Both the position numbers and the translations under genes were made by a program. A stretch of 64,000 nucleotides of DNA. Origin: Rossellomorea orangium (GTDB lineage Bacteria > Bacillota > Bacilli > Bacillales > Bacillaceae_B). Shown piece after piece: positions 1-7,827 of the stretch. How positions within the stretch are numbered: the stretch's first letter is position 1; each line of letters opens with the position of its first letter. The notes beneath the pieces were generated by a model that did no database searches, was not told the origin of the DNA, and was given only the letters and a program-made list of their open reading frames with translations. The DNA is taken from the NCBI RefSeq assembly GCF_019334305.1, contig NZ_JAHWGH010000014.1, positions 372,001 to 436,000 of the forward strand, given 5' to 3'.

Positions 1-431
1 AGGGCCTCCGCCGATGAGTAGACAGAACGGTTGATGACCTTCGTCTTACTTCCCATGTCAACGAATTCCAACGTCACATCCGTTGCCGGCATGTCTTCAT
101 TCGTATGGCCTTCCGCATCCGAGAAGACATCGACGTAAACGATTTTCTCCGGTTCGCAGATTTCTCTATACGTCCCTTTTCCCCATGATTCCATTCCGTA
201 GAATGGCCCCTGGCCTTGATCCACGCATTTCATACAGTAATGCCAGACACCTCCCGGCTGGAAATCCATTTGGCATACAGGCAGCTCCCAACCTCTTGGC
301 CCCCACCAGCGTTTGAGATACTCGGGCTCTTTAAACATCTTGAACACAATATCACGCGGGGCATCAAAGGTCCTTTCCAAGATAAGTACCCGGTTGTCTT
401 CCACTCTCGAAAGCATATGGCTGTTGGACAT
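1..431 (-). CDS. AHSA1/SRPBCC domain protein, 3' end cut by window
   Basis: The gene reads leftwards off the window, so only the first 143 codons are present. The protein starts MSNSHMLSRVEDN and contains the family hallmark YLKRWWGPRGW followed by a PGGVWHYCM segment. These are typical of the Activator-of-Hsp90-ATPase-homologue branch of the SRPBCC (START-like) fold, which binds small hydrophobic ligands in a cavity. The start is supported by GAGGAGGAAC four bases upstream of the ATG. The exact ligand or reaction cannot be told from sequence. Bacillus homologues are usually annotated only as SRPBCC domain-containing proteins. No partner gene is visible. Confidence 0.8.
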   Translation of the reverse strand, partial: MSNSHMLSRVEDNRVLILERTFDAPRDIVFKMFKEPEYLKRWWGPRGWELPVCQMDFQPGGVWHYCMKCVDQGQGPFYGMESWGKGTYREICEPEKIVYVDVFSDAEGHTNEDMPATDVTLEFVDMGSKTKVINRSVYSSAEA

Positions 432-573
432 TTCAGTTCCTCCTCAATAGGTTGAATGTACATATTGTGAAGATGTGATGGCCTGAATCTGTTGCGTTCT
501 AAAAAAAGTAACCGATAGTAGTATTCTCCAGAGAATCCTATACTCCTTCATTCTCTCTAACTTTTTCTTCAAA

Positions 574-637
574 AGAGCCAAGGGGACAGGTCCCTTGGCT
601 CTTCCTGTGGAAGCAGAGGGACGGTTCTCATGCTTCC
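574..637. repeat. Pair of short palindromic intergenic repeats (types A and B)
   Basis: Type A at 574-602 is a near-perfect palindrome, AGAGCCAAGGG..TCCCTTGGCTCT. Type B at 610-637 is GGAAGCA, then GGGACGGTTCT, then TGCTTCC. Both motifs recur many times in the first 28 kb of the window, always between genes or at gene ends. Confidence 0.8.
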
Positions 638-715
638 TTTTTTTATGAAGTCGACGCCCAAGCATGTTCACTACAATCATGAAAATAGAGCACACTATCC
701 ATAGGAGGTGGTAGT

Positions 716-850
716 GTGACGGACAAAAAGAAACCATCCAAAGACGGAGACTCAGCCAATAAATATCAGCAGGATCGCCACAATCAAAATGCCAAAGCAG
801 CGGCAGCACTTGAACCTGTGGCCCCAAGGATTGACTTAGATCATATTTAG
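716..850 (+). CDS. Small hydrophilic protein, 44 aa
   Basis: The ORF has a GTG start preceded by AGGAGG with a 5-base spacer, and it is followed by a terminator-like hairpin at 869-900. The product begins MTDKKKPSKDGDSANKYQQD and is rich in Lys, Asp, Gln and Ala with no membrane segment. I do not recognise it. The good ribosome site and downstream terminator are the reasons for calling it a gene. Its size and composition would fit a small stress or sporulation protein, but that is only a guess. Confidence 0.6.
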   Translation: MTDKKKPSKDGDSANKYQQDRHNQNAKAAAALEPVAPRIDLDHI

Positions 851-868
851 TTCCTCAAAGAGAACGGT

Positions 869-900
869 AAAAGCCCAGATTCTTCCTGGCTCTGGGTTTT
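869..900 (+). terminator. Rho-independent terminator
   Basis: The arms AGCCCAGA and TCTGGGTTTT close a loop directly after the 44-aa ORF. Confidence 0.55.
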
Positions 901-915
901 CCGGTTTCCAACACT

Positions 916-1437
916 TTAGACCAAATAAGGTAAAAACGCCTTATGACGATAGACCCCAGCCGCTTCTCGTTTCACTTCTTCCATGATGACGTCTATTTCA
1001 GAAATCAATGCTTGTAACGACTCCTTCACTGCCCCTCCTTCAAAAAGCTCAAGAGAAATGGGCAATTCATCTTCATCTAAAACGGTATATCTTCCATCAG
1101 GAAATACAAGTACGTCCACAATTAAATCTTCAAACGAAACCATACCTGGGACAATTTTTGTATTTTTCACTATGTTAAAATACGCACCCAAATAGTCACC
1201 ATTCCGACTTCTCCAAAAATACAGATTATACGGTCTGTCCTCCCAATAATATGCGACGGTATAACTTCCTCGTGGAATCGTTATTTCATCATCTGAAGTC
1301 GTCATGGTAAAAGGGGTTTCGATGACATGAAATAACGTTATTCTTCGATTCCCCAGTTCCAATACCCTGCATGAATAATCCACAGTATCTAAATTATACT
1401 TAATTTTCCGTTCGAGAATTTCTTCCATTTCGAACAC
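916..1437 (-). CDS. DUF402 domain protein
   Basis: The 173-aa protein shows DUF402 features: a beta-rich N-terminal half, the central motif YLGAYFNIV near residue 80, and an acidic segment, DLIVDVLVFPDGRY, near residues 105-118. The family includes phosphatase and RNase-type enzymes such as FomD, in which conserved Asp/Glu residues bind divalent metal. The encoded start is GTG, and an ATG three codons downstream (MEEILERK) is an equally plausible start. It is divergent from the VOC gene at 1674 and stands alone. The substrate is unknown. Confidence 0.75.
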   Translation of the reverse strand: MFEMEEILERKIKYNLDTVDYSCRVLELGNRRITLFHVIETPFTMTTSDDEITIPRGSYTVAYYWEDRPYNLYFWRSRNGDYLGAYFNIVKNTKIVPGMVSFEDLIVDVLVFPDGRYTVLDEDELPISLELFEGGAVKESLQALISEIDVIMEEVKREAAGVYRHKAFLPYLV

Positions 1438-1673
1438 AACCCTTTATTAGTTTCGAGAAGTAAAGGGAAAGCAGTCACCTGCTCCCCTCCTTCACCCGCT
1501 ATTATAGTGGACCTTTCTTCCATTATAAAGGTTTCTAAGATCGCCACCTTCTTTGCAAAATAAGTAAATCTTATACCATATCATAAAATCATTATCATTT
1601 ACTTATTAAAATAATCGGGATACTATTAAACTAAGGTTAGAATTTATTCCCAATAGAGGAGGAATGAGTTTAG

Positions 1674-2036
1674 ATGATACTCGGTTTACATCACGTCCAG
1701 ATCACCATTCCGAAAGGCACTGAAAAAGAGGGAAAAGAATTTTACTGTGCTCTTCTGGGGTTACCTGAAATCGAGAAACCCGACTCACTGAAAGGACGCG
1801 GAGGATTCTGGTTAAAGGTTGGGGACAGAGATGTTCACATAGGCACGGAAGATGGGTTCGACCGTTCCAAAACGAAAGCCCATCTGGCTTACCAGGTCGA
1901 TAATATTTCAACTTGGAGAAACAGATTGAAGAAGCATAATATTCAAATCCTGGAAGGGGTGCCGATACCCGGGTTTGATCGGTTTGAGTTCAGAGACCCC
2001 TTCGGAAATCGGGTCGAAATGATTCAAGCGGTTTGA
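1674..2036 (+). CDS. VOC (glyoxalase/bleomycin resistance fold) protein
   Basis: This 120-aa single-domain protein of the vicinal-oxygen-chelate superfamily opens with LHHVQITIPKG and ends with FEFRDPFGNRVEMIQ. Those are the first and last metal-ligand strands (His and Glu) of the fold. It is the usual length for one-module VOC proteins, which act as dimers. AGGAGG lies upstream. The family contains glyoxalases, dioxygenases and thiol transferases for antibiotics. Nothing here allows a choice between them. Confidence 0.85.
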   Translation: MILGLHHVQITIPKGTEKEGKEFYCALLGLPEIEKPDSLKGRGGFWLKVGDRDVHIGTEDGFDRSKTKAHLAYQVDNISTWRNRLKKHNIQILEGVPIPGFDRFEFRDPFGNRVEMIQAV

Positions 2037-2115
2037 GAAGCGTGGGAGAACCCATCTCTTTGTGAAATTTGCCCTCCCTGAATTAAAATTCCCATTATTT
2101 CCCGACCAGCATTTG

Positions 2116-2140
2116 GTTTGTTTTCCTTCCAATCGGATAT
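2116..2140 (+). promoter_or_regulatory. Candidate SigB promoter of csbD-like gene
   Basis: GTTTGT (2116-2121), a 13-base spacer and GGATAT (2135-2140) resemble the SigB consensus GTTTAA-N12-15-GGGTAT. They lie about 45 bases before the CsbD ORF, a family commonly controlled by SigB in Bacillus. Confidence 0.45.
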
Positions 2141-2183
2141 TAAATAATATGAAATCAAACCATAGAAATGAGGTAGTGAGAAC

Positions 2184-2366
2184 ATGCGGGAAAATCATGA
2201 TCAAGTAAAAGGAAAGACAAATCAGGCGAAGGGAGAAGTGAAGAAAGGGCTAGGCAAACTGACAAACGACCATTCGATGATTGCAGAAGGTGAACGCGAC
2301 AAGGATAAAGGAAAGATGCAAGAAAAGGTTGGAAATGCGAAGGAATCGTTTAAAAAGAATTGGTAA
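2184..2366 (+). CDS. CsbD-family general stress protein
   Basis: The 60-aa very hydrophilic protein has the CsbD pattern: N-terminal DQVKGKTNQAKGEVKKGLGK, then GEGERDKDKGK-like charged repeats ending in KESFKKNW. CsbD is a SigB-dependent general stress protein of B. subtilis with no defined biochemical function. The ATG follows a GAGGTAGTGAG ribosome site. A SigB-like promoter lies upstream and a strong hairpin terminator follows, so it is probably a monocistronic stress gene. Confidence 0.88.
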   Translation: MRENHDQVKGKTNQAKGEVKKGLGKLTNDHSMIAEGERDKDKGKMQEKVGNAKESFKKNW

Positions 2367-2370
2367 CAGT

Positions 2371-2406
2371 AAGGAAGCGCGGGTCAATTCCCTGCGCTTC
2401 CTTTTC
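2371..2406 (+). terminator. Terminator after csbD-like gene
   Basis: GGAAGCGC and GCGCTTCC arms are followed by TTTTCC immediately after the CsbD stop. The stem uses the same GAAGC/GCTTC ends as the type B repeats. Confidence 0.75.
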
Positions 2407-2421
2407 CATTCCTTGGCTCCT

Positions 2422-3414
2422 CTACAAATACCCTTTCAACCCTTCCTTCACCTCATCACTCGCAAAAGCCGCGTCCACACTGTTCAGATAAATCTCCCGA
2501 TAATCCTCTTCACTCATGGCAAATTCACCCCATACCAACTCACATTCCTTCGTCATCGTCGTATCCGAGACCGTTCGGTTGTCTGTATTGATGGTGATCT
2601 TGATGCCGTCTCTGTGAAATTCGTAAAGCGGGTGATCTCGGAATTCCCGAACGGCTTTTGTCTGAACATTGCTCGTCGGACAGATTTCAAGCACGATCCC
2701 CTTATCCTTTACCACCTGATACGCTTCCGGACAATCTGTAATATAAACACCGTGCCCGATTCTCTCTGCCCCCAGCCATTCAACGGCCTCGAGAACATTT
2801 CTCCCGACGCCTGTTTCACCGGCATGGATCGTGACTCTGTAGCCATACTCTCTCGCAAGAGCAATCGGTTCAACGAATTCCGCGCAGAACCCAGCCTCTT
2901 CGGACGCACATAAATCAATGGCGACGACTCCTTTGCCAAGGAACCCCTTCCCCTTTTCCACCACTTCAAAGGCGCTTTCCGGAGACATCGTTCTCATACA
3001 GCACAAAATGATATTCCCTTTGATATCAAATCGCTCTTCCGCTTCTTTCATCCCATCAATGACACTTTCGATGATTTCTTCCACCGACAGTCCCTTTCGT
3101 GTATGTAAGAGCGGGGCGAATCGGACCTCCATATATTTCACGTTTTCCCCCGCCGCATCTTCATACAGCTCGAAGGTGATTCTCTTCAGATTTTCCTTTG
3201 ACTGCATCACGTCATTCGGAATCGAGAACTTCTCCAGGTATTCATCCAATGATTTGCAGTCTAACGGGGCAATCAGTTCTTCTTTTATCTTATCTTGATC
3301 AAAAGAAGGAAGCTGAATTCCGTCCTTCTTCGCTAAATCAATAATTGTTTCGGGTCTGACACTCCCATCCAGATGGCAGTGAAGTTCAATTTTAGGCATT
3401 GTGGAATCATTCAT
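2422..3414 (-). CDS. add: Adenosine deaminase
   Basis: The enzyme deaminates adenosine/deoxyadenosine to inosine in purine salvage in the cytoplasm. Visible motifs are KIELHCHLDGS (zinc-binding HxH near the N-terminus), VTIHAGETG (metal His and catalytic Glu region), ERIGHGV, ICPTSNVQT and ITINTDNRTVSDT (catalytic Asp region). The length, about 330 aa, is normal. The upstream TTG overlaps the ribosome site, so the ATG at 3414 was chosen because GAGGAGG lies 7 bases before it. The gene stands alone between a terminator and csbD. Adenine deaminase-like activity is a less likely alternative. Confidence 0.92.
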   Translation of the reverse strand: MNDSTMPKIELHCHLDGSVRPETIIDLAKKDGIQLPSFDQDKIKEELIAPLDCKSLDEYLEKFSIPNDVMQSKENLKRITFELYEDAAGENVKYMEVRFAPLLHTRKGLSVEEIIESVIDGMKEAEERFDIKGNIILCCMRTMSPESAFEVVEKGKGFLGKGVVAIDLCASEEAGFCAEFVEPIALAREYGYRVTIHAGETGVGRNVLEAVEWLGAERIGHGVYITDCPEAYQVVKDKGIVLEICPTSNVQTKAVREFRDHPLYEFHRDGIKITINTDNRTVSDTTMTKECELVWGEFAMSEEDYREIYLNSVDAAFASDEVKEGLKGYL

Positions 3415-3442
3415 GTTGGACCTCCTCAATTTTTCTATAAAA

Positions 3443-3502
3443 AAAAATCCTGATTACGAAGAAAATACATAGTACAGTACCTTCTTCGTAATCAGGATTT
3501 TT
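3443..3502. terminator. 21-bp perfect inverted repeat, likely terminator
   Basis: Arms 3443-3463 and 3482-3502 are exact complements, A-rich at the outer left end and T-rich at the right end, with an 18-base loop. It lies between the GNAT gene stop and the add start. It most likely ends transcription coming from the GNAT side, or it attenuates add. Confidence 0.7.
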
Positions 3503-3610
3503 TGGTTCCTGGTAGAGACCTCCAAACCATATTATTGGAGTTATACGAATGTGAAATCGTATTTGGTTTGTTATAACGATAATAAAATTCGCGTTGAATG
3601 TCAAGGTGAA

Positions 3611-3680
3611 GCGCGGGGACGGTTCTGTTGCTTTCTTGAAATCAAAAAGAAGCAGCAGAACCGTTCCTATGCTTCCCGGC
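3611..3680. repeat. Composite type B palindromic repeat
   Basis: GGGGACGGTTCTGTTGCTTTC is followed after a short spacer by its near-complement GAAGCAGCAGAACCGTTCC. The right part encodes the last residues and stop region of the neighbouring GNAT gene. Confidence 0.75.
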
Positions 3681-4257
3681 TAGATGAAACAGTTTTCTTT
3701 CGTTCCCCATCCAGTTCCGATAAAGCTTCAAAAAATTCGTCCCGCAACACGCCCATGATAATGTTGTCATGGAATTCCCCATCGTAGAATAGCTCACTGC
3801 GGATCACACCCTCTTGCTTAAACCCAAGCTTACCGTATGCTTTGATTCCCCTCGCATTATATGAATATACACATAAGGCGATGCGATTTAAATGGAGGTG
3901 CTGGAATCCATACTCCATGATCAGACGCAATGCTTCCGTACCGAAACCCTTCCCGAAATACTTCGGATCATGGATGGCAATTCGCACATTCGCATGGCGA
4001 TTCAAATAATCAATCTCGTTTAAGGCAAGATCTCCAATCGGTTCTTCCGTTTCGTTCTTCGTGATGATCAGGTCAATTCGATGATCATCCAGCGCAAAGG
4101 CATCATAAGCCTTTTCGATTTTCGCTGGTGTTAACATTTTTTGTGCACCCGTCATCTTTCTGATTTCCGGATTGCTCAAAGCTTTCAAAATCAAGGCATA
4201 ATCCTCTTTTTGAAAAGTACGCAAAGACACAGATTTTCCAACCAAGAATGTGTCCAT
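3667..4257 (-). CDS. GNAT acetyltransferase, RimJ/RimL-like
   Basis: This N-acetyltransferase of about 196 aa has the motif-A acetyl-CoA loop in the segment IHDPKYFGKGFGTEALRLI and the typical RimJ/RimL ending HLNRIALCVYSYNARGIKAYGKLGF followed by EGVIRSELFYDG. It probably acetylates a protein N-terminus or a small amine. Two in-frame ATGs lie 6 bases apart. The downstream one has better spacing from the AGGGGGA site. The C-terminal tail (KKTVSSSREA) is encoded inside a dispersed palindromic repeat, so the original C-terminus has probably been replaced. Confidence 0.85.
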   Translation of the reverse strand: MDTFLVGKSVSLRTFQKEDYALILKALSNPEIRKMTGAQKMLTPAKIEKAYDAFALDDHRIDLIITKNETEEPIGDLALNEIDYLNRHANVRIAIHDPKYFGKGFGTEALRLIMEYGFQHLHLNRIALCVYSYNARGIKAYGKLGFKQEGVIRSELFYDGEFHDNIIMGVLRDEFFEALSELDGERKKTVSSSREA

Positions 4258-4263
4258 CCCCAT

Positions 4264-4962
4264 CCCCCTGCTTCCAATTATTAGAACATCATTATTTTAT
4301 CAAGGGCCATCATAACTGTCTATAGGAAGCCCTTGGACGTTTCATCTAGCGACATCCACTCTCATATAAAAAAGAAATCCTGAGCATGTGATCTTTCAAC
4401 AGAGCATCAAGGAGTTTGACGACAAAAGAAACGGGGCAATCGAATCAAAACCTCACAAACAGAGAATGTCATGGCTTTGTTGAAAACCGAGCTGAGGGAT
4501 AATGGTCAGGACCAAGCCTGGACGTGTCAATCATTCCCTTCTCTTCTTTTCACCTTGGCCCACCTTATTTACGATGTTCATACTCAAAACCGAAAAACGG
4601 CGCCTGCCCTATCCAAGGTCTGGCGCCGTGCTTTTAGGAAGAGCGGACAATGTTCTCACACTTCATTTCCATGAAAAGGAAAAAGCGTCCACTGCTACTA
4701 CCTTAAATAAAATCACTCAACAACAACCAATAACAAGGATTTAATGGGAGATTAGGCGGGACTGGTATGACGGTTGTATTGTATCCAACGATAAAGCTTG
4801 CCGGATTCGTAGCCGTAGCCCAACCCGTTATTTAACACATCATCACCCCTAAAAATCATCATTACTGTAATAGTATGTAGATTTTCAGGAGTGCTTGGAC
4901 AAAAGGACAAGTTAGTTATTCATACCTTCTCTGATGGCATGGGGACAGTTCCTTTGCTTCCT
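4264..4962. other. Gene-poor spacer with hairpin and repeats
   Basis: About 700 bases lack a convincing long gene. A hairpin with 8-bp arms ACGGCGCC/GGCGCCGT and a following CTTTTA lies at 4597-4634. A type B-like diverged repeat lies near 4640-4672. GGGGACAGTTCCTTTGCTTCC at about 4940-4960 touches the end of the PP2C-like gene. A tiny ORF is listed separately. Confidence 0.5.
4752..4838 (-). CDS. Possible 28-aa peptide
   Basis: The GTG-started ORF encodes MLNNGLGYGYESGKLYRW and a short polar tail. AGGGGTGAT lies just upstream. The Gly/Tyr-rich composition resembles short Bacillus spore or coat peptides, but no family is recognised and the ORF could be chance. Confidence 0.3.
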   Translation of the reverse strand: MLNNGLGYGYESGKLYRWIQYNRHTSPA

Positions 4963-5772
4963 CTATACATCACTTGGCATCTGCACATCCTCTGAGACAT
5001 TGACCTCCCAGGTAATGATGGTGGTGCTATCCCGCACATGATGTTCCCGGATGGTGTCAAGGAGAGCCCTGATGCCATCGTTTCCTTGATGACGCTGCAG
5101 TGTGTTGTAGATTTCTTTAGGACCAGAGTAAGGTTCACCAGGACATTCCACTAATCCATCCGTCGTCACCAGAATCCGATTCAGTCCTTTTCGTAGCTCC
5201 CGTATGCCTCTGCTATAGCAGGGAACATCTTGATCAAAGGTGTTGACATGCCCGACCCATTCGTAAAATTGTCTTTGGTTGATCTGAAATTGACCCAGCT
5301 GGGCGAGTTCCGTGTGAAACAGGTACGAAAGGCAATCCCCTATCGAGAACCACCACAGGTACTTATTTTTCCTTAAAAGAATGATACAAGCTGTCTCCCC
5401 TTTGACCCGCCGACATTCAGACAAAAACTCCTTTTCCTGAAACATTTCCAGTATGGTTTCTTCTATTCCTTTAAAAGCTTGAGCAAACGGCTTGGTTAAA
5501 AGGACATAAATCTCTTCCTTAAAGTTTGCAAACTGGCGGAGCACCAATTCAGCACTTTCCGCGGAATAGTGGGCATCGAGCATCACAACAAATTCCCAGC
5601 TCCCTGTCTCATCCGCCCATATTAAGCATCCATCCTCATTTTTATATTGTCCTGCCGTTGAATTCCCGCCAAATCGTCCCAGAGTTAGGTGGCTAATGTG
5701 ATCAATGATGATCTGATCGACATAACCGTCTTGACTTCCGACCCAGCTGAACTCACAAACGGAACGTGTCAT
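4963..5772 (-). CDS. PP2C-like serine/threonine phosphatase domain protein
   Basis: The protein of about 269 aa has a PP2C-like layout: MLDAHYSAESAE (degenerate motif for the first metal Asp), ACIILLRKNKYLWWFSIGDC (the GDSR-like strand), ILVTTDGLVE (the TDGL motif) and DSTTIITWEV at the end (the second metal Asp). Several canonical residues are altered (GDC in place of GDSR), so activity is uncertain. The start was placed at the ATG overlapping the HIT stop by 4 bases (ATGA), which indicates translational coupling with the HIT gene. A type A/B-like repeat overlaps the 3' end. It could instead be a non-catalytic stress or kinase partner. Confidence 0.7.
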   Translation of the reverse strand: MTRSVCEFSWVGSQDGYVDQIIIDHISHLTLGRFGGNSTAGQYKNEDGCLIWADETGSWEFVVMLDAHYSAESAELVLRQFANFKEEIYVLLTKPFAQAFKGIEETILEMFQEKEFLSECRRVKGETACIILLRKNKYLWWFSIGDCLSYLFHTELAQLGQFQINQRQFYEWVGHVNTFDQDVPCYSRGIRELRKGLNRILVTTDGLVECPGEPYSGPKEIYNTLQRHQGNDGIRALLDTIREHHVRDSTTIITWEVNVSEDVQMPSDV

Positions 5773-6221
5773 AGGGCGTTTTTCTCCATATAGGCCTTCA
5801 AACGGGTGCACAGCTGTACCACTTCCTCGCTGCCCCCCATCGGAGCACTTTCCCAGTCGTACACCTCCATGGGACCCCAGAATTCCTCCGGTGTTCCCGG
5901 ATATCGAGCGACCAAATGCATATGAAGATGTGGAACGGAATTGCCCGACACAAGCGAATAGATATGCTCAGCCTGCTCCGACTCCTTGAGAGCCTTACTG
6001 ACTTTCGCCATCGTGATCCCAAACCTCTTCGCTTCCTCTTCCGTCATATCCGCAAGGGACGGAGCATGCCTCTTTAGATCAATCATGATATGACCTAAAT
6101 AATTGGGTTTACCGTTTCGGTCGATGTGCCCCACGTACACATAGTCATCTTCGTAAATACATACCCCGGATGTCTCAATATCCCCGGCGTGCTTATCACA
6201 TATAAAGCAATCCTTCCCCAT
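5769..6221 (-). CDS. HIT-family nucleotide hydrolase
   Basis: The 150-aa protein has the histidine-triad signature VPHLHMHLVARYPG near residue 100, with the middle His as the nucleophile, and an N-terminal CFIC zinc-type pair (residues 5 and 8). HIT proteins hydrolyse nucleoside phosphoramidates, AMP-lysine/aminoacyl-adenylates or diadenosine polyphosphates. The ATG follows an AGGGGGAAGGG ribosome site. The gene sits directly behind a T-box riboswitch and terminator, so its expression should respond to an uncharged tRNA, which is unusual for this family. It overlaps the PP2C-like gene by 4 bases. Confidence 0.9.
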   Translation of the reverse strand: MGKDCFICDKHAGDIETSGVCIYEDDYVYVGHIDRNGKPNYLGHIMIDLKRHAPSLADMTEEEAKRFGITMAKVSKALKESEQAEHIYSLVSGNSVPHLHMHLVARYPGTPEEFWGPMEVYDWESAPMGGSEEVVQLCTRLKAYMEKNAL

Positions 6222-6251
6222 TGCCCTTCCCCCTTTACCATTGTAAAAACA

Positions 6252-6470
6252 AAAAATCCCACCGTCTCATAAAGAGACGATAGGATCTCTATCGCGGTAC
6301 CACTCTTCTTGTTTCCATTCCAATCGAAATAAAACATCTCAAGGACCCGATGACGGAGGTTACCCGTATAGACCTACCTGTCAGTCTATCCACTCCTAGG
6401 CGAGTTGGGGAGGTCATTGACTGTCTTTCACCTAACGACAGCTCTCTACACAATAACGTATCCTTACTAA
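6252..6470 (-). ncRNA. T-box riboswitch leader
   Basis: Read on the minus strand, the leader has the Stem I start AGAGAGCTG..GGTGAAAGACAG, a distal Stem I region, a mid-leader segment ACGGGTAACCTCCGTCATC, and the invariant T-box AGTGGTACCGCG at 6293-6304 that pairs with the tRNA acceptor end. It is followed by the competing terminator ATCCTATCGTCTC..GAGACGGTGGGAT with a T-run (6252-6284). The next gene is the HIT hydrolase. The specifier codon cannot be assigned safely without folding the RNA. Confidence 0.93.
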
Positions 6471-6562
6471 TCCTAATCCATGTGTTTACCTATATCTTTT
6501 AGAACATTCTATATATTACCAATTTACTTGTCAATATGTATTTTAACAACCATAGGTACTGC

Positions 6563-6590
6563 CACGGGACCTTTTCCCTTGGCTCAGTCA
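6563..6590. repeat. Diverged type A repeat
   Basis: GCCACGGGACCTTTTCCCTTGGCT keeps the palindromic outline of the type A element. Confidence 0.5.
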
Positions 6591-6669
6591 AGCTTTTCTT
6601 CTCCACCTCTCACTCTTCAGTGTGTTAAAATATATTTGGAAACTACGGTAAAGGAGAGTTAGTGCGCAC

Positions 6670-7488
6670 ATGATCGATCAAGGTAAACAAACATACACGA
6701 AAGCCATTTGTGAAAAAATAATGAGTCAAAAACAAGAGCTTATCGTTCAAAAAGACAATCTGAGATTAAGCCAATATCGAAACATAGAATCACAGCTGCA
6801 GAGCTGGCGTGAGAATATCATCGACATTTATGCGAAATCAATTGAAAGTGGCTTAGAACCGGCCTTCCAGCAATTACAGGAGTGGGGTTCAGAAGCCGTC
6901 GATACACTGGTGAATTTCAATTTGCCGTTGGAGATTGCTTTGGACGAAGTAAGAGATTACCGAAATTTAATCGGACACATCATCAAAGAGGAAGCGTCCG
7001 CTTTCAATTTGTCATTTGATCAATTTTACGAGCTGCTCTCAGACTTCGATGCAGTGGTGGATAGGGCCGTGCATTGGCTGAGCATGTCGTATACAAGAAG
7101 ATTCTATACACGGATCAATGCGGCAGAAGCAACAGCGCTGGAGTTATCCATCCCGGTGATCAAAATCACCAATCAAGTCGGCATACTCCCTTTGATTGGT
7201 GACATTGACACCGAAAGAGCGCAAGAACTGATGGATAAAGCCCTCTCCAAAGGGAATGAATTATCCCTGGAATACTTAGTGATTGATCTATCCGGCGTTC
7301 CAATTATCGATACGATGGTGGCTGACCGCATTTTCAAAGTAGTCGATGCCCTATCCCTGATCGGAATCAAAACCATCCTATCCGGAATCAGACCAGAAAT
7401 TGCCCAGACCATGACTCACCTTGGGATCGATAGTTCCAGAATCCCTGTGACCTCGAGTCTTCATATAGCGTTGGAGAAATTTTTGTAA
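6670..7488 (+). CDS. RsbR-family stressosome protein (RsbRD-like N-domain + STAS)
   Basis: The 272-aa protein has an alpha-helical RsbR-type N-terminal domain (about 1-150) and a C-terminal STAS domain (about 158-272). The STAS part carries the strand LVIDLSGVPIIDT, with Thr215 at the position phosphorylated by RsbT in B. subtilis RsbR paralogues. Such proteins form the stressosome core that sequesters RsbT and controls SigB. No RsbS/T genes adjoin it, as is also true of the scattered RsbR paralogues of B. subtilis. The gene ends in a strong terminator. The input sensed by the N-domain is unknown. The rhodopsin gene downstream is separately transcribed. Confidence 0.9.
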   Translation: MIDQGKQTYTKAICEKIMSQKQELIVQKDNLRLSQYRNIESQLQSWRENIIDIYAKSIESGLEPAFQQLQEWGSEAVDTLVNFNLPLEIALDEVRDYRNLIGHIIKEEASAFNLSFDQFYELLSDFDAVVDRAVHWLSMSYTRRFYTRINAAEATALELSIPVIKITNQVGILPLIGDIDTERAQELMDKALSKGNELSLEYLVIDLSGVPIIDTMVADRIFKVVDALSLIGIKTILSGIRPEIAQTMTHLGIDSSRIPVTSSLHIALEKFL

Positions 7489-7490
7489 GA

Positions 7491-7522
7491 AGCACAGGGA
7501 TTGTTCCTGTGCTCTTTTTATT
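7491..7522 (+). terminator. Terminator of RsbR paralogue gene
   Basis: AGCACAGG and CCTGTGCT arms are followed by CTTTTTATT, starting directly after the stop codon. Confidence 0.85.
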
Positions 7523-7537
7523 ATGATGACATTATGA

Positions 7538-7640
7538 AACGGGACGGTTCATCCTGCATTTCGTTTCTCAAGCCAAGGGACCTGTCCCTCTGACTGCCTC
7601 TGGCTGTGGCTGCATAGGGACGGTTCTCATGCTTCCTTTT
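7538..7640. repeat. Cluster of three palindromic repeats
   Basis: In order these are a partial type B (GGGACGGTTCATCCTGC), a type A (AGCCAAGGGACCTGTCCC) and a full type B (GGGACGGTTCTCATGCTTCC). Confidence 0.75.
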
Positions 7641-7827
7641 TCTGATTCCTTTACTATTCCCCCTCATAAACATCTAATGCCTTCCAGAAGAAGCAACGGT
7701 GCTTCTTTTCCACTATAGGAAACTGACAGCAATTTCAAGACTCCCTTGCGTCACACACCAAGGGTATATTCCCGAAGCAATAGGTTAATACCTAATAAAA
7801 AAAGGATTTACGGAGGTCGTGAAGCAT

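Noticed and set aside
444-827. 127-aa minus-strand ORF
   Set aside because: It runs through two palindromic repeats and across the small plus-strand gene at 716. Its protein has no domain and no ribosome site.
1581-1597. Fur-box-like sequence upstream of the VOC gene
   Set aside because: Only the left half fits the TGATAAT consensus well and no iron gene follows.
7781-7794. TAGGT-taat-ACCTA palindrome upstream of the rhodopsin gene
   Set aside because: Arms of only 5 bp and no second copy or adjacent regulator; too weak to call an operator.
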